Of a stretch of DNA of 63,891 bases, positions 49,855-59,900 are shown piece by piece (positions within the stretch are counted from its first letter, which is position 1; each line of letters starts with the position of its first letter). The notes beneath the pieces are model-generated. The model had not been told where the DNA came from. It worked only from the letters and a program-made list of their open reading frames with translations, and did not search any database. Made by a program: the position numbers and the translations under genes. The stretch covers positions 1 through 63,891 of the forward strand of contig CAMIPB010000015.1 in the NCBI GenBank assembly GCA_946223355.1, in the 5' to 3' direction. Origin of the DNA: an uncultured Corynebacterium sp. Lineage in GTDB: Bacteria; Actinomycetota; Actinomycetes; Mycobacteriales; Mycobacteriaceae.

Positions 49855-51552
49855 ATGCCACAAGTGACGTCGGAAGGCACGAAGAAGGCAGGGCCAAGCC
49901 TTGGCGCAGCCCTGCACAGCGTAGCGTTTAACGCCAAGGCGCTGGGCAAGTTTATTCCTGCCCTCTTTAAGGCTGGCATCGTCAGCGCTGACGGCGGCCC
50001 CTCAGCACTGCTCGCCACCCCCTCAATCCTTGTGCGCTACCGCTTCACCACCGCACGCGAGGTCGAACAGGGCTATCGCGTTTGCCCCGAACGCATCGCA
50101 CTCATCGACGACGACGGCACGCTCACCTACCGTCAACTGCGCAACGAGTCGCAGGCCTTTGCTCAGCATCTACTGAGCCTCAAGCTTCCCGACGTCCGCC
50201 TCGGCATCATGGCCCGCAATGGCCGCGGCATCCTCACGCCACTAGCCGCGAAGGGCTACGCAGGCGGCACCGTGTTTTTGCTGAACGTGGGCTCGTCCAA
50301 GGAACAGCTTCTCGGCTGCATTAAAGAAAACAACATTAATGTGCTGGTACTCGATAGCGAGTTCCTAGAGCGCCTGCCCGAAGGGCTCGACGAGCTTGGA
50401 GAATACGGCGTCCACGTTGTCGTCGGCCACGGATCGGGCGCTACACCAGAAGGCGACGTGCTGCCGACGCTCGCAGAGATTGTGCAGGGGGGCGTCGGAA
50501 AGCGCGTGCGTCTGCCACGGTTCCCGAAGCATGGTCATATCGTGTTGATGTCCTCGGGCACAACAGGAATCCCGAAGGGAATTATGCGGCCGGAGCCGAC
50601 GCTGCCGTTGGTGCTCGCGTCGATAATTCAGTCCATGCCGTGGCGATCAGACCAAAAGATACAGCTGACCGCGTCGATGTTTCACACCTGGGGCTGGGCG
50701 GCGCTGAACATTGCGTTGGGCGCGCGCAATACGATTGTCACGCGACGAGTCTTTGATGCGGAAGCAGCACTGGACGATATTGAGCGCTACAAACTCGACG
50801 GCCTGGTGTCCTCCCCGGTGTTCTTCAAGCAGATGGTTGACGTGGATCCGCATGGCGAATACGACACCTCTACCCTGCAGTTTATTGCTTCGGCTGGCCA
50901 TGCGCTGACTCCACACATTGTGAAAGAAACCAACAAGCGCTTTGGGCCAATCTTGTGCAATGTATATGGCTCCACCGAACTGGCGCTCGCAGCGACAGCG
51001 AGCATGGAAGAGATCGCAGCGGAACCAACCGTTGCAGGAAAGATTGCTTCCGGAACCGTGCTGAAGATCTTTGACAAGGACCACAATGAAGTGCCCCGCG
51101 GTGAGGTTGGTGAAATCTTCATGACCAACACGACCGCCCTGATTGGCTACACCAATCCGAATATTCCGTTGCGCAAGGTAGACGGGCTAATCTCCATCGG
51201 CGACTTGGGCTACATCGACACCAACGACCGCCTGCACGTCGTGGGGCGTGCCGACGACATGCTTATCGTCGGCGGCGAAAACGTCCACCCACGCTCCGTG
51301 GAGGAGATTCTAGAAACCATGCCAGGTATCGCCGAGGTACACGCCGGTGGCGTCCCCGACGAGGCCGTATTTCAACGTGTCGCTGTGTGGGTGGTCCGCA
51401 CAAAGGATGCGCTCGGCGAGGCTGTCAGCGAAGAAGCTGTCCGACAATGGGTTCGCGACCGCCTGGCAGACCACTCCATCCCGCGCGACGTTCATTTCCG
51501 TGAGGAACTACCGCGTAACGCCACGGGCAAAGTGGTGCCGAGGTTCCTCTAG
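49855..51552 (+). CDS. Acyl-CoA synthetase / AMP-dependent ligase
   Basis: 565 residues of the ANL superfamily, activating a carboxylic acid as adenylate, then CoA thioester. P-loop MSSGTTGIPKG (about 238-248), YGSTELA, GDLGYIDTNDRLHVVGRADDMLIVGGENVHP, and the C-terminal catalytic Lys in RNATGKVVPRFL. N-terminal region (1-65) has a positively charged extension typical of fatty-acid-type members of Corynebacteriales. Chain length cannot be predicted. GAGGAACGAGAG lies 10 nt before the ATG. Stands alone between convergent/divergent neighbours, so probably monocistronic. Confidence 0.88.
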   Translation: MPQVTSEGTKKAGPSLGAALHSVAFNAKALGKFIPALFKAGIVSADGGPSALLATPSILVRYRFTTAREVEQGYRVCPERIALIDDDGTLTYRQLRNESQAFAQHLLSLKLPDVRLGIMARNGRGILTPLAAKGYAGGTVFLLNVGSSKEQLLGCIKENNINVLVLDSEFLERLPEGLDELGEYGVHVVVGHGSGATPEGDVLPTLAEIVQGGVGKRVRLPRFPKHGHIVLMSSGTTGIPKGIMRPEPTLPLVLASIIQSMPWRSDQKIQLTASMFHTWGWAALNIALGARNTIVTRRVFDAEAALDDIERYKLDGLVSSPVFFKQMVDVDPHGEYDTSTLQFIASAGHALTPHIVKETNKRFGPILCNVYGSTELALAATASMEEIAAEPTVAGKIASGTVLKIFDKDHNEVPRGEVGEIFMTNTTALIGYTNPNIPLRKVDGLISIGDLGYIDTNDRLHVVGRADDMLIVGGENVHPRSVEEILETMPGIAEVHAGGVPDEAVFQRVAVWVVRTKDALGEAVSEEAVRQWVRDRLADHSIPRDVHFREELPRNATGKVVPRFL

Positions 51553-51702
51553 TTTTTGTAAGCGGTGCCCCGCGGGCGCGTCGGTTAGCGCGGGGGCCAC
51601 GGGCGCTTCGGCGCAGGGTCGGTTAGCGCAGGGGCGGTGCCCGCGGGCGCGGTTACACAGAGAATCGGGGCGGCTGCGCATGGCGCGCGTTTAGTAAACG
51701 GC

Positions 51703-51760
51703 AAACTTCCGTAAGTTTTGGCTTCAAACCCGAGCGTCAACCGCAAAACTTACGGAACTT
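51703..51760. repeat. Dispersed double-palindromic element, copy 3
   Basis: Arm 1 AAACTTCCGTAAGTTT at 51703-51718, arm 2 AAACTTACGGAACTT at 51746-51760 (one mismatch to the reverse complement of arm 1), 27-nt loop. Flanking bases AACGGC on the left and CTACGC on the right are shared in part with copies 1 and 2. Confidence 0.85.
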
Positions 51761-51796
51761 CTACGCCTAGCCCGCGCGGGGGCGGTGCCGACGGGC

Positions 51797-51862
51797 GCGT
51801 CGGGTTGGCAGCACAGAGGCGTCGGGTTGGCAGCACAGAGGCGCCGGGTTGGCAGCGCGGGG
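51797..51862. repeat. 22-bp tandem repeat, three units
   Basis: Units begin at 51797, 51819 and 51841; the first two are identical and the third differs at a few positions. It lies between palindromic element copy 3 and the tRNA gene. Confidence 0.85.
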
Positions 51863-51986
51863 GCGCCGGGGCTTGGCCGGCCCTAGAGGTTATCGAAAAC
51901 GCGTGGGACGTGAGCTGGAGGCAGGAAAAGAAAACTGACCACATCCCCAACTCTCACGAATAGGGCTGTGATCAGCTTTTTCTTTG

Positions 51987-52059
51987 AGCCGCTTGCGAGA
52001 ATCGAACTCGCGACCTTCTCATTACGAGTGAGACGCTCTACCGACTGAGCTAAAGCGGC
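51987..52059 (-). tRNA. tRNA-Thr (anticodon CGT)
   Basis: The minus strand folds into a full cloverleaf: acceptor GCCGCTT/AAGCGGC, D-arm GCTC...GAGC, anticodon stem TCTCA/TGAGA with loop CTCGTAA (anticodon CGT, codon ACG), T-arm GCGAG TTCGATT CTCGC. CCA is not encoded. It lies downstream of holB on the same strand but with its own upstream promoter-like duplications. A tRNA-Thr in this neighbourhood (holB, cyclase, topA, cspA, helicase) is also known from mycobacteria (from memory). Confidence 0.97.
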
Positions 52060-52069
52060 GCTGCTGTTA

Positions 52070-52100
52070 TGTAACCATGACAGGTGTGTAACCATGACAG
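52070..52100 (-). promoter_or_regulatory. Duplicated promoter-like segment before tRNA-Thr
   Basis: On the minus strand CTGTCATGGTTACA occurs twice, 17 bp apart, ending about 11 and 28 bp before the tRNA 5' end. GTTACA/TTACATAAC could supply a -10 for the tRNA; the duplication would give two starts. Confidence 0.45.
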
Positions 52101-52169
52101 CGTTTAAGAGTTTAACCCAGCGCGATGGCGGGACAAAAATTAGGTGTCACGATGCCGGCGGCGGGAAGG

Positions 52170-53390
52170 CTAGCGCACGCCGGCGAGTTGACGGAGGCGG
52201 CCCACCATGGCGTCGAAAGCAATCTGTGGCGAAACATTGTGACCAATGTGCTCTCGACAGAGTTTGATGGCGTCCTGGGCGGCGACGAGTTGGGCGTCGG
52301 AAAAGCGTTGCGCAAGCTCGGCGGCAAGCGGCGCGAAATCGGGGTGAGTTGCGGGAATGTCAGAGCCGGACATGAGGGCGTCGCGATATATTCCAGCGAG
52401 ATCGATGAGAACAAGGTCGAGCAGATCACGCAGGCGGCGGGTCTCGCGCTTTTTCTGCAACTTCTCTAGTTCTTTGACTTCAGTGGCGAGCCCGTGCTGT
52501 GCCTTTGCCGCTCCTTTTCCTTTACCGCCGGCACCGTAAGCTTGGCGCAGCTTTTCCACCTCCGCCTCGTCAGCTTCCTTGAAACTTTCTTTAGCTGCCT
52601 TGGTCACGGCCTTGATGATATTTGTGACCGAATGAAAGCTACCTGAGCCGTGGAACACGTCCTCGGCCAAGTTTATGCTCATTGCGCGGAGCTTCTGACT
52701 TTCCACATCGAAGACGAGGTGCCGGGCGCGGCCGATGTTGCGCATGGAAGCGTGGGCGGCCAAGCGGGCGTCGTCAGGCGCGGCGCCCTCGGCGCTAAGT
52801 AAGCGAACGATCTCTTCAACGGATGGTGAAGGGATGTATAGGTGGCGGCAGCGCGAACGCAGGGTTTGAGAGAAATCTTCCGGATCAGCGGAAGGGGCAC
52901 ACATGATGAGTACTGTGCGCTCAGGTGGTTCCTCGACGGTTTTGAGCAGTGCGTTGGCCGCTTCACCGGAGAGGCGATCGGCGTTGTCGAAGATGACGAC
53001 GCGCCATTCGGAGACCGTCGGCATAGTGGATGCTTTAGAGATAACTTGCCGCGCGGTGGCCACAGAAATTGAAAGCTCCTGTGGCTCGATGAATACAAGA
53101 TCAGTGTGAGAATGCTCCTCCAAAATGGCACGGCAGTTGTCACACTCGCCGCAGCCCAAGGGGCGTCCCGAAGCGGGGCCGGTACACATGAGCAGTGCCG
53201 CGAAATCTAAAGCGGCATAGGAGCGCCCGGAGCCGGGTGGCCCGGTGAACAGCCAGGAATGTGCCATAGCGTGGGGCTGGGCGCCGGGAAGGCCACGCGC
53301 CGCGGTAGCTGCAGCAGAGAGGGTTTCCCAAACCTCTGGCAGATCGGCGAGGCGCTGCTCGACAGTGTGCGCGGCTGATTGAAAACTCAC
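52170..53390 (-). CDS. holB: DNA polymerase III subunit delta'
   Basis: 406 residues, clamp-loader subunit. AAA+ fold with a degenerate P-loop GPPGSGRS, a four-Cys zinc knuckle (CTGPASGRPLGCGECDNC), and LRSRCRHL (the SRC motif). Being non-catalytic, the weak P-loop is expected. C-terminal helical domain about 270-406. Start GTG 53390 (VSFQSAAHTVEQRL) is 7 nt after TAAGCT, a leaderless start; longer frames have no family support. Divergent from the adenylate cyclase gene with 76 bp between; the two start regions share a short promoter area, as in mycobacteria (Rv3644c/Rv3645, from memory). Confidence 0.93.
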   Translation of the reverse strand: MSFQSAAHTVEQRLADLPEVWETLSAAATAARGLPGAQPHAMAHSWLFTGPPGSGRSYAALDFAALLMCTGPASGRPLGCGECDNCRAILEEHSHTDLVFIEPQELSISVATARQVISKASTMPTVSEWRVVIFDNADRLSGEAANALLKTVEEPPERTVLIMCAPSADPEDFSQTLRSRCRHLYIPSPSVEEIVRLLSAEGAAPDDARLAAHASMRNIGRARHLVFDVESQKLRAMSINLAEDVFHGSGSFHSVTNIIKAVTKAAKESFKEADEAEVEKLRQAYGAGGKGKGAAKAQHGLATEVKELEKLQKKRETRRLRDLLDLVLIDLAGIYRDALMSGSDIPATHPDFAPLAAELAQRFSDAQLVAAQDAIKLCREHIGHNVSPQIAFDAMVGRLRQLAGVR

Positions 53391-53466
53391 GCGAACCAGC
53401 TTAGCTGGCGCAGTAGTTGGACGGTATAGGCAACCCATGTCCGTGGTGGGGGTTAAAGTATTAGGC

Positions 53467-54993
53467 ATGGACAGACTGATGCGTGGAATCAAGTGGCTGT
53501 GGGGAACCCAGTGGCCGCTGTATTCGGCATTAGTGCTGGGTTCAAATATTGTCGCCGCGGTAGCAATCATGCTGTTCGTGCGGTTTTTCTTGCCCATGCC
53601 TGAGATTAAGAAAATCTCTGAGCACACCTCGCATTTGCCGCTGATTGGCATCGCTTATGTGACGTTTGCGGTTTTGGTGGGCGTTTTTGTGACGCTGCTA
53701 TTGTTCCGGCCGGTGCTGGATTGGCAGCGCAGTCCTGATGACCACGATCCAAATATGGTGCGCAACCTCGTGCTGCGCATCCCGGTCTACCAGGCTGGGG
53801 TGGCTGCCTTCGTGTGGCTGATTGGCATCATTATTTCACTGGTGATTGCGGCGCAGATATCAGCACGCTTGGCGTTTGTGGTGGGCGTATCGACGTCCCT
53901 TACAGGCCTAGTCACCATTTTGATCACGTACCTGCAGGCTGAACGGCTGGTACGCCCAGTGGCGGCGTCGGCACTGGCGCGCAGATTTGAAGATTCCACC
54001 CTGGAACCACCAATTAAGCAACGCCTGACCACGACGTGGCTGATGACCACGTGCGTGCCGCTGATTGGCATTGTGATGCTGATTATGGGGCAGCGCTCAG
54101 GCTTTTTCACCAACAACGCCGATGACATCATCCCGGCAATTTTGGCGCTAGCTATCACCGCTATCGGAACGGGGCTTATCGGCACACTGTTTGCGGTGAT
54201 GAGCGTGGTGGACCCCATCCTGGAGCTGCAGGACGCGATTAACCGGGTGCGCAAAGGCGAATCAGGCGTAGAGGTGGACATCTACGACGGTTCTGAACTG
54301 GGCGTTTTGCAGGCCGGTTTTAATGAAATGATGCGTGGCCTGCGTGAACGTCAGCGAGTACACGATATTTTTGGCCGTTACGTGGGAACGGAAGTTGCGC
54401 AGCGTGCACTTGAGGAACGTCCTGAGCTCGGTGGTGAGGACCGCAAGGTGGCAGTGTTGTTTATTGACGTCATCGGTTCCACGAACTTTGCTGTAGAAAA
54501 TTCCCCGGAGCGGGTCGTAGAAGAGCTCAATAGGTTCTTCGAGCACGTCGTCGAAGTGGTGCACCGGAACAAGGGAATCATCAACAAGTTTCAGGGTGAC
54601 GCTGCGTTGGCTGTTTTCGGCGCACCACTGCAAGTAAACGACTCCACTTCGCTGGCTTTGCAGGCTGCTCGTGAGCTACGCCTGGAACTACAGGGTTCAG
54701 AACTACAGGCGGGTATTGGCGTCGCGGCAGGCCATGTTGTTGCCGGGCACATCGGCGGCGCGGATCGCTTCGAATACACCGTAATCGGTGACGCCGTGAA
54801 TGAAGCTGCTCGCTTAACCGAGCTAGCCAAGGACACCCCCGGTGGCGTGCTCACTAACGCGACCACGTTGAAGTCTGCCAATGAGGTTGAGCAGCATCGT
54901 TGGACCGTCATGAAATCCATTGAGCTGCGCGGACGCCGCAAGATGACACAGCTGGCTCGGCCGATTCGGTCCACGATGGCGGATCGCGCCTAG
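53467..54993 (+). CDS. cyaB: Class III adenylate cyclase, membrane-bound (CyaB type)
   Basis: 508 residues. Six membrane helices in the first 250 residues, a HAMP linker (about 235-300, VVDPILELQDAINRVRKG...), then the cyclase domain. Metal-binding Asp residues lie in VLFIDVIGSTNF and NKFQGDAALAVFG; the C-terminal EYTVIGDAVNEAARL carries the transition-state Asn/Arg. Makes cAMP, the co-effector of the global regulator GlxR. ATG 53467 is 7 nt after TAAAGT (leaderless), preferred over GTG 53437. Same arrangement as the Rv3645-topA region (from memory). Confidence 0.93.
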   Translation: MDRLMRGIKWLWGTQWPLYSALVLGSNIVAAVAIMLFVRFFLPMPEIKKISEHTSHLPLIGIAYVTFAVLVGVFVTLLLFRPVLDWQRSPDDHDPNMVRNLVLRIPVYQAGVAAFVWLIGIIISLVIAAQISARLAFVVGVSTSLTGLVTILITYLQAERLVRPVAASALARRFEDSTLEPPIKQRLTTTWLMTTCVPLIGIVMLIMGQRSGFFTNNADDIIPAILALAITAIGTGLIGTLFAVMSVVDPILELQDAINRVRKGESGVEVDIYDGSELGVLQAGFNEMMRGLRERQRVHDIFGRYVGTEVAQRALEERPELGGEDRKVAVLFIDVIGSTNFAVENSPERVVEELNRFFEHVVEVVHRNKGIINKFQGDAALAVFGAPLQVNDSTSLALQAARELRLELQGSELQAGIGVAAGHVVAGHIGGADRFEYTVIGDAVNEAARLTELAKDTPGGVLTNATTLKSANEVEQHRWTVMKSIELRGRRKMTQLARPIRSTMADRA

Positions 54994-55100
54994 ACTTGCC
55001 GACTTTAGGCTTTCCGACGGCGCGCGGTGCGATGGTTGCCTGCAGGGGGCGCGCGGTGCGGTGGGCTGCGCCGGGATGCTTGTTGGCGTAACTTTGCCTT

Positions 55101-56678
55101 ATGCACAATTCAAAGCAGCATATTCCTAGCAACACCTCAGCGGGTGGAATCACGACAGGTAGCGCGGCGACAGGCAGTACTCCGGCCGGAAGACCAACAG
55201 ACAGCGCAGCGGCAGGAAGACCGGCAGACAGCGCGCCGTTGGCTTACTCGAATACGCTGACGTCGCAAGGCACTCCACGCCTTATCGTTCCGGACTTTGC
55301 ACGCGGCATGGCGCTGTGGGGCATCGCAGCGGCAAACGCCACAACTGCCTGGTTCCACAACACGGAGGCCACAACAGCGGCGATATTTGGCGGAATCAAC
55401 GACTCACATCCGATGCTGGACAAAATCGTGGCTGTATTTACCGCGATGTTCGCACACAATCGTGGGCTGCCGATGTTTTCCACACTGTTGGGCGTAGGCG
55501 TGGGCTTTATTGCAATGAGTCTGTGGCGAAAGCAATTCCCGGTAGGCGCGGCGAGGAAGACGTTGGTGCGTCGGTACGCATTCTTGTTGTTATTCGGAGC
55601 CGTGCACACCGTGTTCCTGTTCTACGGCGACATCATGACCACGTATGGCATATGCGGTATTTTGTTGGCTTTGTTATTAACAATGAAAGATAAGCACATC
55701 AAACTTATCGCGTACATAATGCTTGGTTTGAGCCTTGTCGTGTCTGTTCTTGCCGCGGCGTTAATTGGCTTTGCAGCAGGTGAGAATCCGGCATTTGCGG
55801 AGGAGATGGGTGCCAGCATGAGCCCGGCCGCGGCGCTGGATTCTCTTCCTGGTGGCGCGAATTTGGACACGTACCCTGGGCTGCTAGCTGCACAAGCGTT
55901 GATGCTTGTAATCACGATCTTGGGCATGCCTTTTTCAACCTTCGTTTACTTTCCCGTCATGCTCATCGGCTTCGTGTGGGCACGCGAGGGTCGGTTCGCA
56001 AAAGTCGCTGAGTATCGCAAGAGTTTCTGGGCGTGGACCGTAGCCGGTGCAGTGTTTGTATTCGGAATCGGTCTACCGTGGGGATTATCCTCAATTGGGG
56101 CCCTGCCCAGCCAGTGGGAAGCAGTTTTCACAATCCTCAACTTCGGTGCAGGCGTAATAACCGGCCCAGCGATCTTGGCATGCTGCGCTCTGCTTTTAGA
56201 CGGCGCGCAGCAACGCATTAATCGCGCCACCGCGACGTCTGCTCATCCTGCCCAGGCTTACGTTGCCGCGACCCCGCTATGGTTGCGCATTCCGGCCGCG
56301 TTGGGCAAACGCTCGATGTCCGGGTACTTATTCCAGTCGTTGGCGTTTTTCGTGCTGGTCTACCCTTTCACGCTCAACTTTGGACATAACACGGGTGCTG
56401 CGGCGCAGTTTGGCTTAGCGACGACCATCTGGCTCATCTCTCTGGCGCTTGCGTGGGCGCTCGAGGTTGCGAATAAGCCAGGGCCTTTCGAGTGGCTGCA
56501 CCGCCGGATTAGCTACGGCAAGACTGGGCGTCCGCAACTCAAGCAGGCTCGACAGGGTGTGCCTCAGGCGCAGGGTCAGGCGCAGGGTCAGCCTCGGACG
56601 CGACAGGGTGTGCCTCAGGCGCAGGGGTCAGGCACAGGGTCAAGCGCAGGCGCAGGCAGGGAGTCGCCGCGGCGTTGA
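55101..56678 (+). CDS. DUF418 domain membrane protein with repeat-rich ends
   Basis: 525 residues. N-terminal 50 residues are repeats (TPAGRPTDSAAAGRPADSAP). Then about ten hydrophobic segments, with RGMALWGIAAANATTAW as the family's RGxAxxGI start and KPGPFEWLHRRISYGK as the DUF418 end. The last 50 residues are QGVPQAQG-type repeats, absent in other members I know. Function unknown; related proteins resemble membrane acyltransferases. ATG 55101 is 6 nt after TAACTT (leaderless). Confidence 0.8.
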   Translation: MHNSKQHIPSNTSAGGITTGSAATGSTPAGRPTDSAAAGRPADSAPLAYSNTLTSQGTPRLIVPDFARGMALWGIAAANATTAWFHNTEATTAAIFGGINDSHPMLDKIVAVFTAMFAHNRGLPMFSTLLGVGVGFIAMSLWRKQFPVGAARKTLVRRYAFLLLFGAVHTVFLFYGDIMTTYGICGILLALLLTMKDKHIKLIAYIMLGLSLVVSVLAAALIGFAAGENPAFAEEMGASMSPAAALDSLPGGANLDTYPGLLAAQALMLVITILGMPFSTFVYFPVMLIGFVWAREGRFAKVAEYRKSFWAWTVAGAVFVFGIGLPWGLSSIGALPSQWEAVFTILNFGAGVITGPAILACCALLLDGAQQRINRATATSAHPAQAYVAATPLWLRIPAALGKRSMSGYLFQSLAFFVLVYPFTLNFGHNTGAAAQFGLATTIWLISLALAWALEVANKPGPFEWLHRRISYGKTGRPQLKQARQGVPQAQGQAQGQPRTRQGVPQAQGSGTGSSAGAGRESPRR

Positions 56679-56939
56679 AGGCTCGAGATCATGATTGAGC
56701 GTGGCAAGTGCTACGTTGTGGCCTCTTAGGCACCCATCACCGATTGCACTTCCACCTTGCAATTCCACCCTGCTCCTGGAAACGACTCCCAGCGTTGACG
56801 TGCGCCAAGAAATGTTCTGGAGTGCACGGCTGTACGGGATTCTCGGACGCATCACGTTCTAAGCCCCGGGGCTGGCCAGGGTTGGTGTTCATTTGCGCAA
56901 GTTTAACCCCGTTTACCAAGCCGTGCGGTGTCGCTAGAC
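56679..56939. other. Intergenic region between DUF418 and topA
   Basis: 261 bp between convergent stops. A minus-strand frame of about 50 codons exists (56737-56890) but has no ribosome-binding site and I recognise no family; it may be a gene remnant. No clear terminator was seen. Confidence 0.4.
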
Positions 56940-59900
56940 CTACTTGCGGCGGGAACCTGCCTTGACCACGTTCTTCGTGCCCAGCGACGGCTTCTTGGCT
57001 GTCTTCTTAGCGGTTTTCTTCGCCGTTTTCTTAGTAGTCTTCTTGGCTGTTTTCTTAGTAGTCTTCTTCGCCGCTTTCTTCGCCGTCTTTTTAGCAGGCG
57101 CCGGATTAGCGGCTTCCTTAGCGCGGCGCTCAGAGAGCAACTCGTTGGCACGGGCGTCGGTCATAGCCTCCGGCTTGTCCCCCTTGCGCAGCGAGGCGTT
57201 GGTGATGCCGTCGGTGACGTACGGGCCGAAACGTCCGTCCTTGACGGTCATTGGCTTACCGGAGACGTCGTTGTCTCCCAACTGCTTCAGCGGCGGCTGC
57301 GCGGCGGCACGACCGCGGCGCTTCGGCTCGGCGTAGATGCGACGCGCCTCGTCGAGGGTGATGGTGAAAATCTGGTCCTCAGAACTCAGGGAGCGGGAAT
57401 CGCTGCCCTTCTTCAAGTACGGACCGTAACGGCCGTTTTGCGCAGTGATGACCTCGCCGTCATTGTCGGTGCCCACCTCGCGTGGAAGAGACATGAGTTT
57501 TAGTGCTTCCTCGAGGGTGACGGAAGACGGCTCCATGTTTTTAAACAGGGAGGCAGTTTTAGGTTTGAGCTTCTCATCGACGTACTCGGCGATGCGCTTT
57601 TCCTTCTGCTTCTCCGCAGTCTTGGTTTCCCAATTCTTCTTGCGCTTGCCTTCAGCGGCACGCTGTTCATCCTCGGCTGCACGCTCCTGGGCCACAACCT
57701 CGAGGGCTTCGGCCTCGGCCTTTGCGCGCTCGTCGTCACGCACGAGTTCAGTGACGTACGGGCCGAAACGCCCTTCCTTGGCCACGATCATGCGACCATT
57801 GGCCGGGTTTTCACCTAACTCGCGGCCACCCTGTGGGGTGGCAAAGAGCTTTTCTGCAACCTCAAGAGTGAGCTCGTCCGGCGTGGTGGATTCGGAGATA
57901 TTAGCGCGCTGGTACTCAATCTCGCCGTCAGCGGTGGTGCCCACGGCACGCTCGATGTACGGACCATAGCGGCCGACACGAACGAATATGGGGCGGCCTT
58001 CAGCGTCGTCGTAAAGCTTCAGGGAGTTCACGGCGCGGGCGTCGATCTGCTCGAGGTTGACGTCGATAAGCGACTTCAAACCACCGTGACGCGCAATGGA
58101 CGCCGCCTTGTGCTCGTTGTGGAGCTCGGCGTTGCCAAAGTAAAAGCCATTAAGCCAATCGGTGCGGTCCTCGGTGCCGGCAGCGATCGCGTCAAGCTCG
58201 TCTTCCATGGATGAGGTGAAGTCATAGTCCACCAACTCAGTGAAGTTGTTTTCAAGCAAGCCGACGACAGCGAATGCCACCCAGCTCGGCACGAGGGCAT
58301 TGCCACGGGAGAGGACGTAGCCACGGTCCTGGATGGTCTTGATGATGGACGCGTACGTCGACGGGCGGCCAATGCCTAAGTCTTCCATCTTCTTCACCAA
58401 CGATGCCTCGTTGTAGCGCGCAGGCGGATTGGTGGTGTGTCCTTCCGCGGTGACCTTATCCACACCGAGGGCGTCGCCCTGGGAAAGGTGCGGTAGGCGC
58501 TTTTCTCCGCCGGACTTCTTGCTGGACTTGTTTTTAGCCTTGTCTGCGGTGTTGGCTGTGTTCGCTGTGTTCGCAGCCTGGGAAGATGGCTCCGGCACAT
58601 CCTCGTATGCCTTAAGGAAGCCAGGGAAATCAATGGTGCGTCCCGTTGCAGTGAACTCGGTCTTCTCACCAGTAGAGGACTCGCCGTCGATGGTGACTTT
58701 CATTGATGTGCCCTTAGCGTCCTCCATCTGGGAAGCCACAGTGCGCTTCCAGATGAGTTCGTAGAGCTTGTACTCTTCCGCATCCAGCTGACCGGCCAAC
58801 TTGCCCGGGGTAGCAAAGGTTTCACCAGCAGGGCGTATGGCTTCGTGCGCTTCCTGCGAGTTCTTCACTTTGCGGTCATAGGTACGCGGAGCACTCGCTA
58901 AATATTCCTCACCGAAGTTGCTGCGGGCTGCTGCGCGGGCAGCATTAAGTCCCTGCTTGGACAACGACGTGGAGTCCGTACGCATATAGGTAATGTGGCC
59001 GTTTTCGTATAAACGCTGCGCGATGCGCATGGTGCGCTCAGAAGTAAAGTGCAGACGACGTCCCGCTTCCTGCTGCAGGGTGGACGTCATAAACGGCGCG
59101 TAAGGCCGGCGAGTATAAGGCTTGTGCTCGACGGATGCGACCTGCATTGGACGGCCATCCAATCCAGCGGCCAAAGACTCAGCCTTAGATTGGTCAATTA
59201 CAACGGCATCGTTTTTAAGCTTGCCGTCATCGCCAAAGTCGCGGCCTTGCGCCACGCGCTTGCCATCAACAGTGGCCAAGCGAGCTTCAAAACTCGATGG
59301 ATTTGCGCTGCCCTGGGACGTTTGGGCCTGGGACGCCTGGGTCTCCAGCACCGCAACCAAGTCCCAGTATGACGCGCGCTTAAACGCCATGCGCTCACGC
59401 TCGCGCTCGACGATGACTCGCGTAGCTACAGATTGCACGCGACCCGCAGACAGCCGTGGCATGACCTTCTTCCACAGCACCGGGGACACCTCGTAGCCGT
59501 ACAAACGGTCCAGGATCCGGCGGGTTTCCTGCGCATCAATTAAGTTCTCATCCAGCTCACGAGTGTTTTCCGCTGCTTCCAGGATGGCGGACTTGGTGAT
59601 CTCGTTAAACACCATTCGGCGCACTGGCACCTTCGGCTTGAGCACCTCGAGCAAGTGCCATGCAATCGCTTCACCCTCACGGTCAGGGTCTGTTGCGAGA
59701 TAAAGCTGGTCACACTGCTTCAGCTTTGCTTTGAGATCAGCAACCTTTTTCTTTTTGTCCGCACTAATGACATACAGCGGCTCGAAGTCTTTGTCTGGGT
59801 TTACTCCAAGGCGTGCCCAGGATTCTTTCTTGTACTTCGCCGGAACATCGGCCGCACCTCGTGGAAGATCACGGATATGCCCAACGGATGCCTCGACAAT

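Larger units (their letters stand above)
51553..51986. other. Intergenic repeat-rich stretch
   Basis: 434 bp with no supported gene. It contains diverged GGGCGCG-type repeats right after the ligase stop, palindromic element copy 3 (51703-51760) and a 22-bp tandem array (51797-51862). A frame reading through the arrays exists but has no ribosome-binding site and only repeat-derived sequence. Confidence 0.65.

Noticed and set aside
51718..51963. Plus-strand ORF of 81 codons before the tRNA gene
   Set aside because: Starts inside palindromic element copy 3 and is made mainly of the 22-bp tandem repeat; no ribosome-binding site.
56737..56919. Minus-strand ORF of 60 codons before topA
   Set aside because: Not recognisable as a family and no ribosome-binding site; left as a possible remnant in the intergenic entry.
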